Shown in pieces: positions 8,201 to 17,421 of a DNA stretch of 35,204 nucleotides. The stretch's first letter is position 1. Each line of letters opens with the position of its first letter. Origin of the DNA: Calothrix anomala FACHB-343 (GTDB lineage Bacteria; Cyanobacteriota; Cyanobacteriia; Cyanobacteriales; Nostocaceae); the NCBI RefSeq assembly GCF_014696435.1, contig NZ_JACJQG010000088.1, forward strand, positions 1-35,204, given 5' to 3'. Below the pieces are notes generated by a model. The model worked only from the letters and a program-made list of their open reading frames with translations. It did no database searches and was not told the DNA's origin. A program made the translations under genes and the position numbers.

Positions 8201-8371
8201 ATCTCCTGATTTGTCGCGATAGTGGTTTTAATTACAGGTGGGGTTTTTTAAGCTGTTAGGCGTGCTAATTGCATATTTTTCCCTGATAATTAGTGATTTG
8301 AATGGGCAGAATCCAAACAACTAATTCAGGTAGGAACGAAGAGATAGGCAATTGTGACGCAAATAAGCTGA

Positions 8372-9172
8372 TTATTTTGTGAAATTACTGGTGGGTTCCA
8401 TTGAACCTGATTGTGCGTATCTCCAGGGGGCGCTATTTCCGCAAACTGGACAAGCGCGATCGCGTTGAGAACGTCGTTTGGCAAATTCCATCCGATTGAG
8501 GTCGATTGTCAACAGTTGTGACAGTAACGGTTGACTAAACCCAGTAATCAACTTGACCGCTTCTAGTGCTGTGAGACAAGCCAGGGTTCCCGAAACAGCC
8601 CCCAGAACTGAAAAGCCACGCCGATCCCAATCAGGTTTTTCTGGGAACAAGCAGGACAAACAAGGAGTCACACCAGGAATAATGGTTGTCAGGTAAGCCT
8701 CCATTCCGTCCATTGCTGCTTCCACCATCGGCTTACGCCAACGCACACAAGCTGCATTCAACAAATTACGTTCGGTAAAATTGTGGGCGCAGTCAAGAGC
8801 CATATCAGCAGACTGTACCAACTCATCTACATTTTCTGGGGTGATGTAATCGTGAATTGCTTCGATTTGGACATCAGGATTAATTCCTTCCAAAGTTTCT
8901 TTCGCTTTGAATACCCTTGGCTGACCGACCCAATCGTGAGTCATGAGAATCTGACGATTCATATCATCGAGCCGCAGGTCACCACCCCGGACTAAGATTA
9001 GTCGCCCAACGCCCGCTACAGCTAGGTAAAGCGCCGCCGTACCGCCTAATCCCCCCACACCTGTAACCAGAACCGTCGCTGACTTCAGGCGCTTCTGAGC
9101 TAATTCGCCAAAATTAGGGAGCATCATTTGGCGACTATAGCGTTCTAATTCGGTAGGCGTCAGGTTTACCAC
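8372..9172 (-). CDS. hesA: HesA, ThiF/MoeB-like adenylyltransferase
   Basis: This 266-residue member of the E1-like family has the Rossmann nucleotide loop GVGGLGG (residues 38-44), the RQILMTHDWVG segment, and two zinc-binding CxxC pairs (Cys171/Cys174 and Cys241/Cys244). MoeB/ThiF relatives adenylate the C-terminus of a sulfur carrier protein. HesA is a nif-cluster protein linked to Mo-cofactor or Fe-S metabolism in heterocysts, with a less defined role. The start is GTG at 9172 with a strong AGGAGG, 10 bases after the nifW stop, so it is coupled to nifW. Confidence 0.95.
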   Translation of the reverse strand: MVNLTPTELERYSRQMMLPNFGELAQKRLKSATVLVTGVGGLGGTAALYLAVAGVGRLILVRGGDLRLDDMNRQILMTHDWVGQPRVFKAKETLEGINPDVQIEAIHDYITPENVDELVQSADMALDCAHNFTERNLLNAACVRWRKPMVEAAMDGMEAYLTTIIPGVTPCLSCLFPEKPDWDRRGFSVLGAVSGTLACLTALEAVKLITGFSQPLLSQLLTIDLNRMEFAKRRSQRDRACPVCGNSAPWRYAQSGSMEPTSNFTK

Positions 9173-9182
9173 TTTTTACCTC

Positions 9183-9500
9183 CTAATCAGAAGTGATTTC
9201 TGTCAGCTTGACTACATTTTTTTGCTTGTCGTTAAACACCTTAAACAGCTTTTGTTCTTGAGGTGTGGATTCGACAAATACGTCAGCAGCTTTTTGCAAA
9301 GCTATGGCGTATTGTGCGAGTTTTTCTTCTGGTGTTAAATCAGGAGAATTCTCATCAATTTCTCTGATGAATTGGGAGAATTTTTTGAGAATATGTAAAC
9401 GGTTAACATTCACAAAATTTTGGTCGTAGGGCAGGTTAAAGAATTGAAAAAATTCCTCTGCATCTACGAGCTTTTTAAAGTCATCAATATTCTGGCTCAT
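9183..9500 (-). CDS. nifW: NifW, nitrogenase stabilising/protective protein
   Basis: The 105-residue protein matches NifW: DDFKKLVDAEEFFQFFNLPYD at the N-terminus, then FSQFIREID and a helical YAIALQKAADVF stretch. NifW protects the MoFe protein from oxygen damage and helps its maturation. Its start overlaps the stop of the DUF683 gene by four bases (ATGA), a sign of translational coupling. Confidence 0.94.
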   Translation of the reverse strand: MSQNIDDFKKLVDAEEFFQFFNLPYDQNFVNVNRLHILKKFSQFIREIDENSPDLTPEEKLAQYAIALQKAADVFVESTPQEQKLFKVFNDKQKNVVKLTEITSD

Positions 9501-9700
9501 TGACCTTTCTCCATTTTTTTAAGCTGTTTCTTAAGTTCATCTAACTCGCGATAGATGGCGTAAGTTTCAGCAGCCACATCCATTAATTTTTCAAAGTCGG
9601 TGGGTAATCCTTCTGCTAAGTCATGCAGATCCATTTTCATTTGACCTGCTTTACTATTGAGCCTTCTGATTTTGCCTTGTAGTTCTTCAGTTGTCGTCAT
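9497..9700 (-). CDS. DUF683 (CCE_0567-type) small nif-cluster protein
   Basis: This 67-residue helical protein (EELQGKIRRLNSKAGQMKMD, then ELDELKKQLKKMEKG) forms a coiled-coil hairpin. The family is conserved between nifX/DUF269 and nifW in diazotrophs, and a Cyanothece member has been described structurally as metal-binding. It couples to nifW by a four-base overlap. The biochemical role is not settled. Confidence 0.93.
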   Translation of the reverse strand: MTTTEELQGKIRRLNSKAGQMKMDLHDLAEGLPTDFEKLMDVAAETYAIYRELDELKKQLKKMEKGQ

Positions 9701-9701
9701 T

Positions 9702-9826
9702 TGTCAAGAGTCCAAAGTCAAGAGTCAAGAGTCCAAAGTCAAGAGTCAAGAGTCCAAAGTCAAAAATTCAAAATTTGATATTATTGACCATCGACTATTG
9801 ACCATTGACCATTGACTATTGACTAA
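9702..9826. repeat. Tandem repeats between the DUF269 and DUF683 genes
   Basis: A 21-base unit (GTCAAGAGTCAAGAGTCCAAA) is tandemly repeated at 9702-9763, followed by heptamers of the TTGACCA/TTGACTA type at 9781-9826. It fills the 126-base gap between two cotranscribed nif genes. Confidence 0.9.
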
Positions 9827-10303
9827 TTAAAGCTTGCCAACTTCGGGGAAGCGTTTTGCTAAATCGATGCCTTTTTCTACTAGCTTGGCTCCTTCTTCGG
9901 CGACTTTTTCTAAGGAGTCAAAGCCAAAGCGGTGAGCATCGCGTAAGGTTCTGGCTACTAACAAAAGGCGACCGGAAAATACCAGTACCCAGCCAAATCC
10001 TTCATGGCTTAAGTCAACTACGACTTGGGAAATTAAACCGGTTTCTTTTTCAATACAAGCGGCTACGGCTCGATAGAATGCCATAATTCTGGCTTTGGTG
10101 AGGGGGTCTACTTCACCATCGAGGGGGATTTCTCGTTTCTTTTGTTTACTAACTACGTAAGGTTTAAGAATTAAATCATCTGCCCAATTCCGATAGGTTC
10201 CATAGGTATCTTGACCACGGATTTGTTGGACGATTGTTTTGAGGAATGGTGAGTTGGATACGGTAGTGCTGGCGGTACCGTTAACGCTATTATCTAAGGT
10301 CAT
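9827..10303 (-). CDS. NifX-associated nitrogen fixation protein (DUF269)
   Basis: This 158-residue DUF269 protein contains the family pattern FLKTIVQQIRGQDTYGTYRN, LTKARIMAFYRAVAACIEKE and the VSHEGFGWVLVFSGRLLL-like core (here VVDLSHEGFGWVLVF). DUF269 genes almost always sit directly after nifX. The start overlaps the nifX stop by four bases. The exact function is unknown, presumably in FeMo-cofactor synthesis. Confidence 0.94.
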   Translation of the reverse strand: MTLDNSVNGTASTTVSNSPFLKTIVQQIRGQDTYGTYRNWADDLILKPYVVSKQKKREIPLDGEVDPLTKARIMAFYRAVAACIEKETGLISQVVVDLSHEGFGWVLVFSGRLLLVARTLRDAHRFGFDSLEKVAEEGAKLVEKGIDLAKRFPEVGKL

Positions 10304-10713
10304 ACTGTTGCTTCATTCTCTAATTCATCGGCAAAGCTTGTGTCTTTCTGCTTTAATGCTTTCCGCAACCAAGGTGGGGGGTTACCTTTGAGGGTTTGCA
10401 CTAATTTAGTTAATACTTCAGCGATTTCTTCTTCTTCCGATCGCGCTTTAATTGGGGTGACACCTTTTTTGATTAAACGAGCAGCAGCGCTACCACCAAT
10501 TGCTAATACATAAACAATTGTGCAATCACCTAGCGCTTCTAGTTTTGGGGTGATTTTATCTTCGTTACCATCTTCTTTGAGGTCGCCATCAAAGGTTAAT
10601 GTCTCAACAAATGTAGATCCTTCTTCTGAGACTTCATAAACCTCAATTTGTCTTGCCCATCCGAAGTGAGCATTAACATGAACTCGGTCACTTGTCGTAA
10701 AGGCAATTTTCAT
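10300..10713 (-). CDS. nifX: NifX, FeMo-cofactor precursor carrier
   Basis: NifX binds cofactor precursors such as NifB-co and the VK cluster on the way to NifEN. The 137 residues belong to the NifX/NafY fold: MKIAFTTSDRVHVNAHFGWA at the N-terminus (the conserved HFG), and VYVLAIGGSAAARLIKKGVTPIK in the middle, followed by a PPPWLRKAL tail. AAGGAC is upstream of the ATG. It follows nifN after a 140-base gap containing a perfect hairpin (10746-10765) and TTGACCA repeats. Confidence 0.95.
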   Translation of the reverse strand: MKIAFTTSDRVHVNAHFGWARQIEVYEVSEEGSTFVETLTFDGDLKEDGNEDKITPKLEALGDCTIVYVLAIGGSAAARLIKKGVTPIKARSEEEEIAEVLTKLVQTLKGNPPPWLRKALKQKDTSFADELENEATV

Positions 10714-10745
10714 TTTATTTGTCCTTTGTCAGTTGTCAGAGACAG

Positions 10746-10850
10746 AGACGCGATGAATCGCGTCTGTACAAGAGTTAAAAGTTCAATGTCGTATATATCA
10801 ACTATTGACCATTGACCATTGACCATTGACTATTGACTATTGACTCTTAA
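10746..10850. repeat. Hairpin and TTGACCA heptamers between nifN and nifX
   Basis: AGACGCGAT (10746-10754) pairs with ATCGCGTCT (10757-10765). The heptamers TTGACCA/TTGACTA recur in tandem from about 10800 to 10845. Confidence 0.85.
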
Positions 10851-10853
10851 CTA

Positions 10854-12173
10854 TTACCAATCTCCGTGGAAGTTTTTTACTCTCTCTTCTTCTGCTTCTA
10901 AAAACAGGTTGCCCATGCCAAATAAAAGCTCCATTGTGCCTCGGTAGCCGACTTTGGTAAACTGACCGTTACCAAGGCGATCGTAAATGGGGATGCCGAG
11001 GCGATATAAAGGAATAGATAGACGTTTAGCGATCGCGCCTACGTTAGAATTGCCAATTAACAAGTCTGAGCCTGTGGCTAGTTCCTCAAAGTCTTCTAAA
11101 TCGCCAATGGTGACGCTTTTGATGGGGAGTTTTTCTAATAAAGGCGATCGCGTTGTTGTCACCGCCCCATGAATTTGCGCTCCCATCGATTGCAGAAAAT
11201 GAACTGTTGACCACAATAAATCTGGTTCTAAAGCTAAGGATACTCGTTTGGCACCAAAATAAAAGTGAGTATCTAACATTGCGTCTTGCAATTGGCGACG
11301 CTGGCGGCGATATTTTTCGGGGACGCTGTTACCGCTAAGAACTGCTAAAGCGTGAAGAAATTCGTCTACAGGTTCTAAGCCTGTGAGTTGTCCAAAGACT
11401 TCATAGGGAATCCCAAATCTGTCTTGGAGAATCCGCGCTGCACCGCGCATACTTTCACCCAAGGCGATGGTGAAGGCGGAACCGCCAACTTCTCGCAGTT
11501 GGGCTAAAGTTGTCCCGCTAGCTGTGATGGCGCTGTAGGAATCTTCTAAATGTCCATCTAAGGAAACGCTTAAGTCTGGGACAACAATGGGAACTAAGCC
11601 AAAGCTAGTTACCATTTCTTTAATTTCTTGGATGTCCCCTGGTGTAAAAGATGAACCCGCCAAGATGGTGACTTGTTCAATTCTCGTAGCACAAGGGCGG
11701 GGGATTTCTCTAACGATGCTTTCTACTGCTACTGCATAGCCATCTTGCAAAGCACCTTTAAAATCGGGTGTGGGTGCAAATATAATCGGTAGCTTATCTA
11801 ATTCTGGATGGCGATCGCGAATTTCTTTGAGGAAACGTTCGATGTCATCGCCGCGAGTTTCTGTTAACCCTGTGCTACATAAACCGATAATTTCTGGCTG
11901 GGATTTTTCTACCAAGGTGAGAATTGCTTGTTCGACGTTTTCCTCACCGCCTAAGATGGTAGTTACTTCGGTCATGGCTGTAGTTGCTAGGGGAATTGCT
12001 TCCCGAAAATGCCGCACTAAGACAACTTTGGCAAAAGCAGTACAACCTTGAGAACCGTGAAATAAGGGAATCATCCCCTTTAATCCCAAAAAAGCTAGAG
12101 ATGCACCCAAAGCTTGACTTTGTTTTAAAGGATTAACTGTAACTGGTTTGTTGGGAGTGGTAACGATCGCCAT
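10854..12173 (-). CDS. nifN: NifN, FeMo-cofactor scaffold beta subunit
   Basis: NifN pairs with NifE as the NifE2N2 scaffold on which the FeMo-cofactor precursor is completed. The 439 residues show the N-terminal FHGSQGCTAF motif with Cys44, the cluster-ligand position of this family, GLCSTGLTETRGDDI, and a C-terminal GRYLxIPLYRLGIPIYDR-like segment (here RLSIPLYRLGIPIYDRLG). The full length is normal. It begins 142 bases after the end of the nifE 3' part, the gap being filled by purine-rich repeats. The ATG at 12173 has no strong Shine-Dalgarno sequence. Confidence 0.97.
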   Translation of the reverse strand: MAIVTTPNKPVTVNPLKQSQALGASLAFLGLKGMIPLFHGSQGCTAFAKVVLVRHFREAIPLATTAMTEVTTILGGEENVEQAILTLVEKSQPEIIGLCSTGLTETRGDDIERFLKEIRDRHPELDKLPIIFAPTPDFKGALQDGYAVAVESIVREIPRPCATRIEQVTILAGSSFTPGDIQEIKEMVTSFGLVPIVVPDLSVSLDGHLEDSYSAITASGTTLAQLREVGGSAFTIALGESMRGAARILQDRFGIPYEVFGQLTGLEPVDEFLHALAVLSGNSVPEKYRRQRRQLQDAMLDTHFYFGAKRVSLALEPDLLWSTVHFLQSMGAQIHGAVTTTRSPLLEKLPIKSVTIGDLEDFEELATGSDLLIGNSNVGAIAKRLSIPLYRLGIPIYDRLGNGQFTKVGYRGTMELLFGMGNLFLEAEEERVKNFHGDW

Positions 12174-12191
12174 TTAATAATACCAAGTTTT

Positions 12192-12265
12192 AGTAGGGGC
12201 ATGGGGCATAGGGCATGGGGCAGGGGGCAGGGGGCAGGAGGCATGGGGCAGGAGGCAGGGGGCAG
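12192..12265. repeat. GGGGCAT/GGGGCAG heptamer tract between nifE and nifN
   Basis: About ten tandem heptamers of GGGGCAT, GGGGCAG and GGAGGCA form one of the recognised STRR classes. A pyrimidine-rich stretch (TGTCCTCCTTGTCCCCCTTG) follows to 12310. Confidence 0.9.
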
Positions 12266-12315
12266 CATTTTCTACTTACTTTGTCCTCCTTGTCCCCCTT
12301 GTCTCCCTTGCCTTT

Positions 12316-13167
12316 TTACCCTTCCAATACTTCAGTCAGCACAGTAGATGTCTCAACCACATCCCAAGGCGCTGGCTTGCGAATTTGTTCCCAAATTGGG
12401 CTGTAGAGCGCTTCATACAATTCCCGTGCCATTTCTACCATGCCTACATAACCTGCATAGGGATGGTGACGTTCTTGGTTAATATCTAGAAAGGGAATCC
12501 GGGCTTTGAGGGCGGTATATTGGTTACGTCCCCCAGCAATTAACATATCGGCGTTGGTATCTTTTACCAGTTGCAGCAATTCTTTGGCATTGCCTTTTTC
12601 TAGCATAATGCCTTCTGTGCCGAGTAATTTTCTAATCTTGGCTTTGTCTTCTTCCGTACTTTTGCGGGTGCTGGTGGCGACTACTTCGATACCCAAGTCT
12701 TTAGCTGCGGAAATAATTGACCAACTTTTGACACCGCCTGTATATAAGACAACGCGCTTGCCTTTGAGACGGGCGCGATAGGGAGCCAGAGCGATATCTA
12801 GGGCAGCTGTTTCTTCAGCAATCAGCTTTTCTGTACGCTCTTGTAAATCGGGATCTCCCAATTTAGCGGCAATATTTCGCAGACAACGGTTCATGTCATC
12901 GATGCCGTAAAAAGACTCTTCAATGTAAGGAATGCCGTAACGTTCCTCCATTTTTCTCGCCATGTTCAGCAATGCACGCGAGCAAATCATCACATTTAGC
13001 TTGGCGCGGTGAGCGTGTGTTATTTCTTGATAACGAGCATCACCTGTGATTTTTGATAAGACGCGGATACCTAATTTTTCCAACAGTGGCGTTACTCCCC
13101 ACATTTCGCCGGCGATGTTGTACTCGCCGATTAAGTTAATATCATAAGGTGTTGTATATTCCGGTTC
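12316..13167 (-). CDS. nifE: nifE, 3' part (NifE C-terminal 283 residues)
   Basis: The frame runs from the GGTTC junction (13163-13167) to the TAG/TAA stop at 12316 without an initiator of its own: [20 protein letters not shown] leads into [20 protein letters not shown]. It contains [20 protein letters not shown], the [16 protein letters not shown] segment and [20 protein letters not shown], all typical of NifE. Upstream of the junction the frame meets TGA at once, so there is no native start. Joined to the 5' part at 28161-28723, it gives a 469-residue NifE, the normal family size. Unless the intervening element is removed, this half cannot be made as part of NifE. Confidence 0.95.
   Translation of the reverse strand, partial: EPEYTTPYDINLIGEYNIAGEMWGVTPLLEKLGIRVLSKITGDARYQEITHAHRAKLNVMICSRALLNMARKMEERYGIPYIEESFYGIDDMNRCLRNIAAKLGDPDLQERTEKLIAEETAALDIALAPYRARLKGKRVVLYTGGVKSWSIISAAKDLGIEVVATSTRKSTEEDKAKIRKLLGTEGIMLEKGNAKELLQLVKDTNADMLIAGGRNQYTALKARIPFLDINQERHHPYAGYVGMVEMARELYEALYSPIWEQIRKPAPWDVVETSTVLTEVLEG
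13163..13167. other. Recombination core GGTTC, left end of the nifE element
   Basis: GGTTC occurs here and at 28161-28165 at the exact places where NifE coding identity begins and ends. Crossover within this repeat yields GCA GAA CCG GAA TAT in frame on the nif strand. Confidence 0.88.
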
Positions 13168-13493
13168 ACATCAACGCTTGGTGCAACATAAAAATTCAAA
13201 ATTCAAAATTCAAAATTCAAAATTGCTTTGATAGTTGCAATTAGCTTGAGCAGTAATTTATACGAGTTTATCTCTGCGGTGGATGAAAAGCAAGACAGGC
13301 GATCGCATTTCTACAGATACAGCTTCAGGTAAATGAGGTACGCGCTTTGGGGCATGGCAGTGCCAATGCCCCTACAATCAACGATTATCTGTACCTTACC
13401 AACTTGCAATTCGCTGTATGCAAAAAATATCGCCCTGCGGCTGCGCTCAGTCAACGCACCTTGAGCGCAGCCGTATACCCCTATGAATCATTC
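13168..13493. repeat. Left element end: STRR and dispersed repeat, no gene
   Basis: 13191-13224 is an AATTCAA heptamer tract. 13338-13403 is a copy of the 6885-6950 repeat, followed by GC-rich hairpin-like sequence to about 13480. I see no gene here. Confidence 0.75.
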
Positions 13494-16400
13494 TTATTTC
13501 ATAGGACGCCAATTACCAGAAGGAATAAAACTCGCCCAATAATAAGGATGTTGATATTGGGGATTATTGAGTAACTCTAATTGCACCTCGCGCAACGCTT
13601 CATGTCTACCCTTACCCGTTTGTAATTTCTCATAATATTTCACCATTAAATCTTTCGTACCATCATCAGCTACTTGCCATAAACTTAACAGTTGACTTTG
13701 AGAACCTGCAATTACCAAAGCACGCCGCAAGCCGTAAACACCGCCGCCTATTTTTACATCACCAAGCCCAGTTTCACAAGCAGATAATACTACTAATTCT
13801 GTACCCCGTAAATTTAAACCTGCAACTTCTAAAGCTGTCAGTACGCCATCTTCTGTATCATTTTTTTGTTGACGGTTATTAAAACCAGCCAAAGCTAAAC
13901 CAGAACGTAATAAGGGATTTTCTAAATTCAAAGCTGGGGCTGTTTCTAATTGCTGATTAACATTATTGTTTCGGGTTGGTACTGTTTTATCTGGTAAGAA
14001 AAAGCCGTGAGTAGCTAAATGTAAAATTCTGGGTGCGTTTAATTGTTTAATAGCTGCTTCTGTGGCTTGTTTTCCTAATAAAATATTTGTCTGGGGGACA
14101 ATCTTTTGAATTTGTTGTCCTTCGGCTAAAGTTGCTGTCAATCGGCTAACTGTTAAATTAGCAAAGTCAATAGAACGTTGATTTGACGAACTACGGGATT
14201 TAGCTGCAACTGCTGCAACGGTGATATCTTGTTGTTCGTAGTCGATATCTGCCAAGACTACAGGATTTGCGGCGGCTTTGGCTGTAGTTTGCAAGTTGAG
14301 TAAGTCTCGCCCAGTGGTGAGGTAAGAGAAAGCGTAACGTTGGACGAGATATTGATTTTGCTCATCCTTGAGGGCTTCAAAAGGTATTAAGTTTAACTGT
14401 CCATCTGGTGAAAGCAACAGGTGACGCGCATCGCCTAACAGGGGACGAATGGGAGCCATGACTTGCTCATCTAAGGCGCGTGAGGCTTTTTGGAGGCGGG
14501 ATACAGAAGTGTTGCTATCAACTGCTTCGGGTATAATTCCACCCCGTTCTGGGGAATTATTGTTACTTTCTTGACTAGATGCTGGAGCATAAACCAAAAC
14601 TTGACGGAAATTAGCAACAGATTGATCGATAGTTGCAGCATCACCCAAATCAACCCACTTCGGTTCCCCTGCAGCATGTAATACTACTGCTGCATAACGG
14701 GGTTTACCCCATCTTTCGCTGTCTTGTTTCGCTTTGGGATTGTATGGCTGATATTGGATAATTTCTACCATAGCTGCATCTGGGGGAATTTGAGCTTGGA
14801 TGGCGGCTAATTCTACTGGTTGAGTTGCTTGGCGGAATTCGGCGCTTTTAGCACTCACTTGTTCTTCTAGGCGTTCTTTTTCGGCTTCTAGTTGTTTAAT
14901 TTGGGCTTGGTAAACTGCAAACTTCTGTTGCCCCTGGCCGCGATATACTAGAGCAGCTAATTCTTGCTGCACGTTCAACCAATCATCAAACAGCTTTTTG
15001 GTTTGGGGGTTATTTGCTAACTGGGCGCGTAATGTCTGCACTGTGTCAGTCATCGCATCTAGTACCCTTCCTTTACGCCGCAGTACTGTAGTCAGGGCGA
15101 GTTTGGCTAATGTAGGGTTTTTAGTAGATTGTTGCAGCGCTAGAGCAACAACAGCGTCAGTTGTTACACTAAACTGTTGAGCGTAGTTTTGTTTTCTTTG
15201 TTCCGAACCTACAGCATAGATGAGTTGTAAATTTTGTTCTTCAATTGCCAATCCACGAGTGAGAAAATCGGTGCTGCGATTGATATCACCTTGCGCCCAA
15301 TGAAAAACTGCCAAATTATTCAAGCTAGTGGCGACATTGGGATGTTCTTTACCCAGTGTCTTCTCCCGAATCGCCAAGGAACGCAGATAAAGCGGTTCGG
15401 CTTTGGTATAATTTCCCTGTGATTGGTAAAATGCTGCTAAGTTGTTCAAGCTTTGGGCGACATCAGGATGTTCTTTACCCAGAATTTTTTCGCGAATAGC
15501 TAGAGAACGCAGGTACAGGGGTTCGACTTTGGCATAATTTCCCTGTAACCGATAGAATTCTGCTAAATTGTTCAAACTGAGTGCGACATCGGGATGTTCT
15601 TTACCCACGACTTTTTCTAAAATAGTCAGAGAGCGGAGGTATAAGGGTTCGGCTTGGGAATATTTCCCCTGTAATCTGTAAATTAGAGCTAAATTGTTTA
15701 AGCTAAGTGCAACATAGGCATGTTCTTTACCCAGTACTTTCTCGAAAATAGCCAGAGAACGGAGGTATAGCGGTTCGGCTTTAGCATAACTCCCCTGTAA
15801 CCGATAAAGTTCTGCTAAATTGTTGAGGCTAGTTGCTAAATTGGGATGTTCTTTACCCAGTAATTTCTCATACATAGCCAGAGAGCGGAGGTAAAGCGGT
15901 TCGGCTTTGGCATAATTCCCCTGTGACTGGTACAGTAGAGCTAAATTGTTCAAGCTAATGGCAACATTGGGATGTTCTTTACCCAGTAATTTCTCATACA
16001 TAGCCAAAGAACGGATGTACAGTGGTTCGGCTTGGGTATAGCTCCCCTGTTCCCGGTAAAGTTCTGCTAAATTGTTGAGGCTATTAGCTAAATCGGGATG
16101 TTCTTTAACACCTACTTTCTCGTAAATTGCTAGAGAGCGGAGGTAAAGCGGTTCGGCTTTGGTATAATTCCCCTGTGCGCGGTAAAGTTCTGCTAAATTG
16201 TTGAGGCTATTAGCTAAATTGGGGTGTTCGGTACCCAGTACTTTCTCCTGAATTGCGAGGGAACGCAGATAAAGGGATTCGGCTTTGGCATTATTTCCCT
16301 GTGACTGGTAGAGTGCTGCTAAGTTGTTTAAGCCTTGCGCGACTAGTGGATGTTCTTTACCTAAGACTTTCTCTCGAATTGCTAAGGCTTTTTCTGCCAG

Positions 16401-16631
16401 GGGGATGGCTTCACTATATTTGCCTTGACGATACAATTTTACTGCTTGTTGATTTAGTTCTTCAGCTTCGGCTAAGGCTGCGGATTGTTGTGCTGATAGT
16501 GGCGGTTGGGCTTGTCCCTTTGGTTGTGTGGGTATACTTACTAATAGTCCTAATGCTATTGCTGTGCTGATTGAGCATCTCAAGATATTTTGAGTTTTTT
16601 TTGCTACATTAAATAAATTTTGTCCGGACAT
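13494..16631 (-). CDS. TPR-CHAT protein 1 (caspase-like protease domain)
   Basis: The 1,045-residue protein starts with a probable signal or anchor segment (residues 19-36, ISTAIALGLLVSIPT). Nine nearly identical 42-residue kinesin-light-chain-type TPRs occupy residues 67-444, with a divergent tenth to about 486. A coiled coil follows (QIKQLEAEKERLEEQVSAKS), then a C-terminal CHAT domain from about 700. The catalytic dyad is intact: His875 in LHLATHGFF and Cys952 in VVLSACETGLGD. CHAT domains are caspase-family proteases common in multicellular cyanobacteria; TPRs sense partners. The substrate is unknown. It lies inside the nifE element, so it would be lost if the element is excised. Confidence 0.92.
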   Translation of the reverse strand: MSGQNLFNVAKKTQNILRCSISTAIALGLLVSIPTQPKGQAQPPLSAQQSAALAEAEELNQQAVKLYRQGKYSEAIPLAEKALAIREKVLGKEHPLVAQGLNNLAALYQSQGNNAKAESLYLRSLAIQEKVLGTEHPNLANSLNNLAELYRAQGNYTKAEPLYLRSLAIYEKVGVKEHPDLANSLNNLAELYREQGSYTQAEPLYIRSLAMYEKLLGKEHPNVAISLNNLALLYQSQGNYAKAEPLYLRSLAMYEKLLGKEHPNLATSLNNLAELYRLQGSYAKAEPLYLRSLAIFEKVLGKEHAYVALSLNNLALIYRLQGKYSQAEPLYLRSLTILEKVVGKEHPDVALSLNNLAEFYRLQGNYAKVEPLYLRSLAIREKILGKEHPDVAQSLNNLAAFYQSQGNYTKAEPLYLRSLAIREKTLGKEHPNVATSLNNLAVFHWAQGDINRSTDFLTRGLAIEEQNLQLIYAVGSEQRKQNYAQQFSVTTDAVVALALQQSTKNPTLAKLALTTVLRRKGRVLDAMTDTVQTLRAQLANNPQTKKLFDDWLNVQQELAALVYRGQGQQKFAVYQAQIKQLEAEKERLEEQVSAKSAEFRQATQPVELAAIQAQIPPDAAMVEIIQYQPYNPKAKQDSERWGKPRYAAVVLHAAGEPKWVDLGDAATIDQSVANFRQVLVYAPASSQESNNNSPERGGIIPEAVDSNTSVSRLQKASRALDEQVMAPIRPLLGDARHLLLSPDGQLNLIPFEALKDEQNQYLVQRYAFSYLTTGRDLLNLQTTAKAAANPVVLADIDYEQQDITVAAVAAKSRSSSNQRSIDFANLTVSRLTATLAEGQQIQKIVPQTNILLGKQATEAAIKQLNAPRILHLATHGFFLPDKTVPTRNNNVNQQLETAPALNLENPLLRSGLALAGFNNRQQKNDTEDGVLTALEVAGLNLRGTELVVLSACETGLGDVKIGGGVYGLRRALVIAGSQSQLLSLWQVADDGTKDLMVKYYEKLQTGKGRHEALREVQLELLNNPQYQHPYYWASFIPSGNWRPMK
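15300..16433. repeat. Nine tandem 126-bp repeats (TPR array)
   Basis: Each unit encodes 42 residues of the form YxxQGxYxKAEPLYLRSLAI, then EKxLGKEHPxVAxSLNNLAxL. Nucleotide similarity between units is high, so copy number may vary by recombination or be miscounted in short-read assemblies. Confidence 0.9.
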
Positions 16632-16974
16632 AAGAATTTGCTGAATCTGTTACTGCTGAGTTTTTCGGTGTTTCCATTACATATACTTCTGGGAAATGAA
16701 GAGTTATGCAGTTGAAGGACTAAAAATAACGCCCGCAGGCTGTAAGCCTTGGGCTATCGTTACCAATCCCACCTTTGTGGAGTGAGGTTGGGATTACAGG
16801 AGAGCGATCGCAATTACTCAATCAATTGTTCTTAGATAACTTTATTTTACGTATAATTACAGAGTTATTTACCTAAATTTTGTGAAAAAAATGAAATTTA
16901 TGTGATTTTCCCTGAGCCAAAATCCAGTTTGTTTAAGACAAGCTAACACAAGAATATTCATTAGGAGTACATCT
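16632..16974. other. Intergenic region between TPR-CHAT 1 and a + strand gene
   Basis: These 343 bases contain a hairpin repeat near 16765-16797 (AATCCCACCTTTGTGGAGTG then AGGTTGGGATT), HIP1 sites and an AT-rich stretch up to the ribosome site AGGAG at 16964. It presumably holds divergent promoters. Confidence 0.5.
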
Positions 16975-17337
16975 ATGCGTCAGAGACGTTCATCTCGCAT
17001 TCTCAAAAAAGCTCAACTCAGAGTATGGGGACTTCAAACTATTGACGCCAATCTCGATTTTGGTAATTCTCTGAGCTTGGAAAATCTGCGTCAACAAATT
17101 GATGATTTAGGTAATAAGCTGATGACTCATAACACGAATCTGGCGAGGATTCATGGTATGAAAATGGAGATTAAAACACTAGAAAAAAGCTTGAGTGCTT
17201 TGTGTGAAAGGATGCTGCTGGGAGTTGCTGTGAAATATGGTAAAGATAGCGAAGAGTATGCAATGGCTGGTGGTGTGCGCAAGCGCGATCGCGTCCGTAA
17301 ATGTACTATCAATAACCTCGAAGATGTGTCAGAATAA
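16975..17337 (+). CDS. Hypothetical basic, partly coiled-coil protein (120 aa)
   Basis: This 120-residue protein has a basic N-terminus (MRQRRSSRILKKAQLRVWGL), a helical middle (LENLRQQIDDLGNKLMTHNT) and a C-terminal ERMLLGVAVKYGKDSEEYAM-GGVRKRDRVR segment. A convincing AGGAG lies 7 bases before the ATG, so I take it as real. I recall similar unnamed proteins in cyanobacteria but no function. It is oriented opposite to the neighbouring - strand cargo. Confidence 0.75.
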   Translation: MRQRRSSRILKKAQLRVWGLQTIDANLDFGNSLSLENLRQQIDDLGNKLMTHNTNLARIHGMKMEIKTLEKSLSALCERMLLGVAVKYGKDSEEYAMAGGVRKRDRVRKCTINNLEDVSE

Positions 17338-17421
17338 ACATAGTTAGGGCATTGGGCATTGGGCATTGGTGGTTTTCCTCTGCCCGGCAGCTTAATGCTT
17401 AATAAGGTAAAAAGGCTATGA

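Noticed and set aside
10987-12781. Plus-strand frames over nifN and nifE
   Set aside because: Antisense shadows of conserved nif genes.
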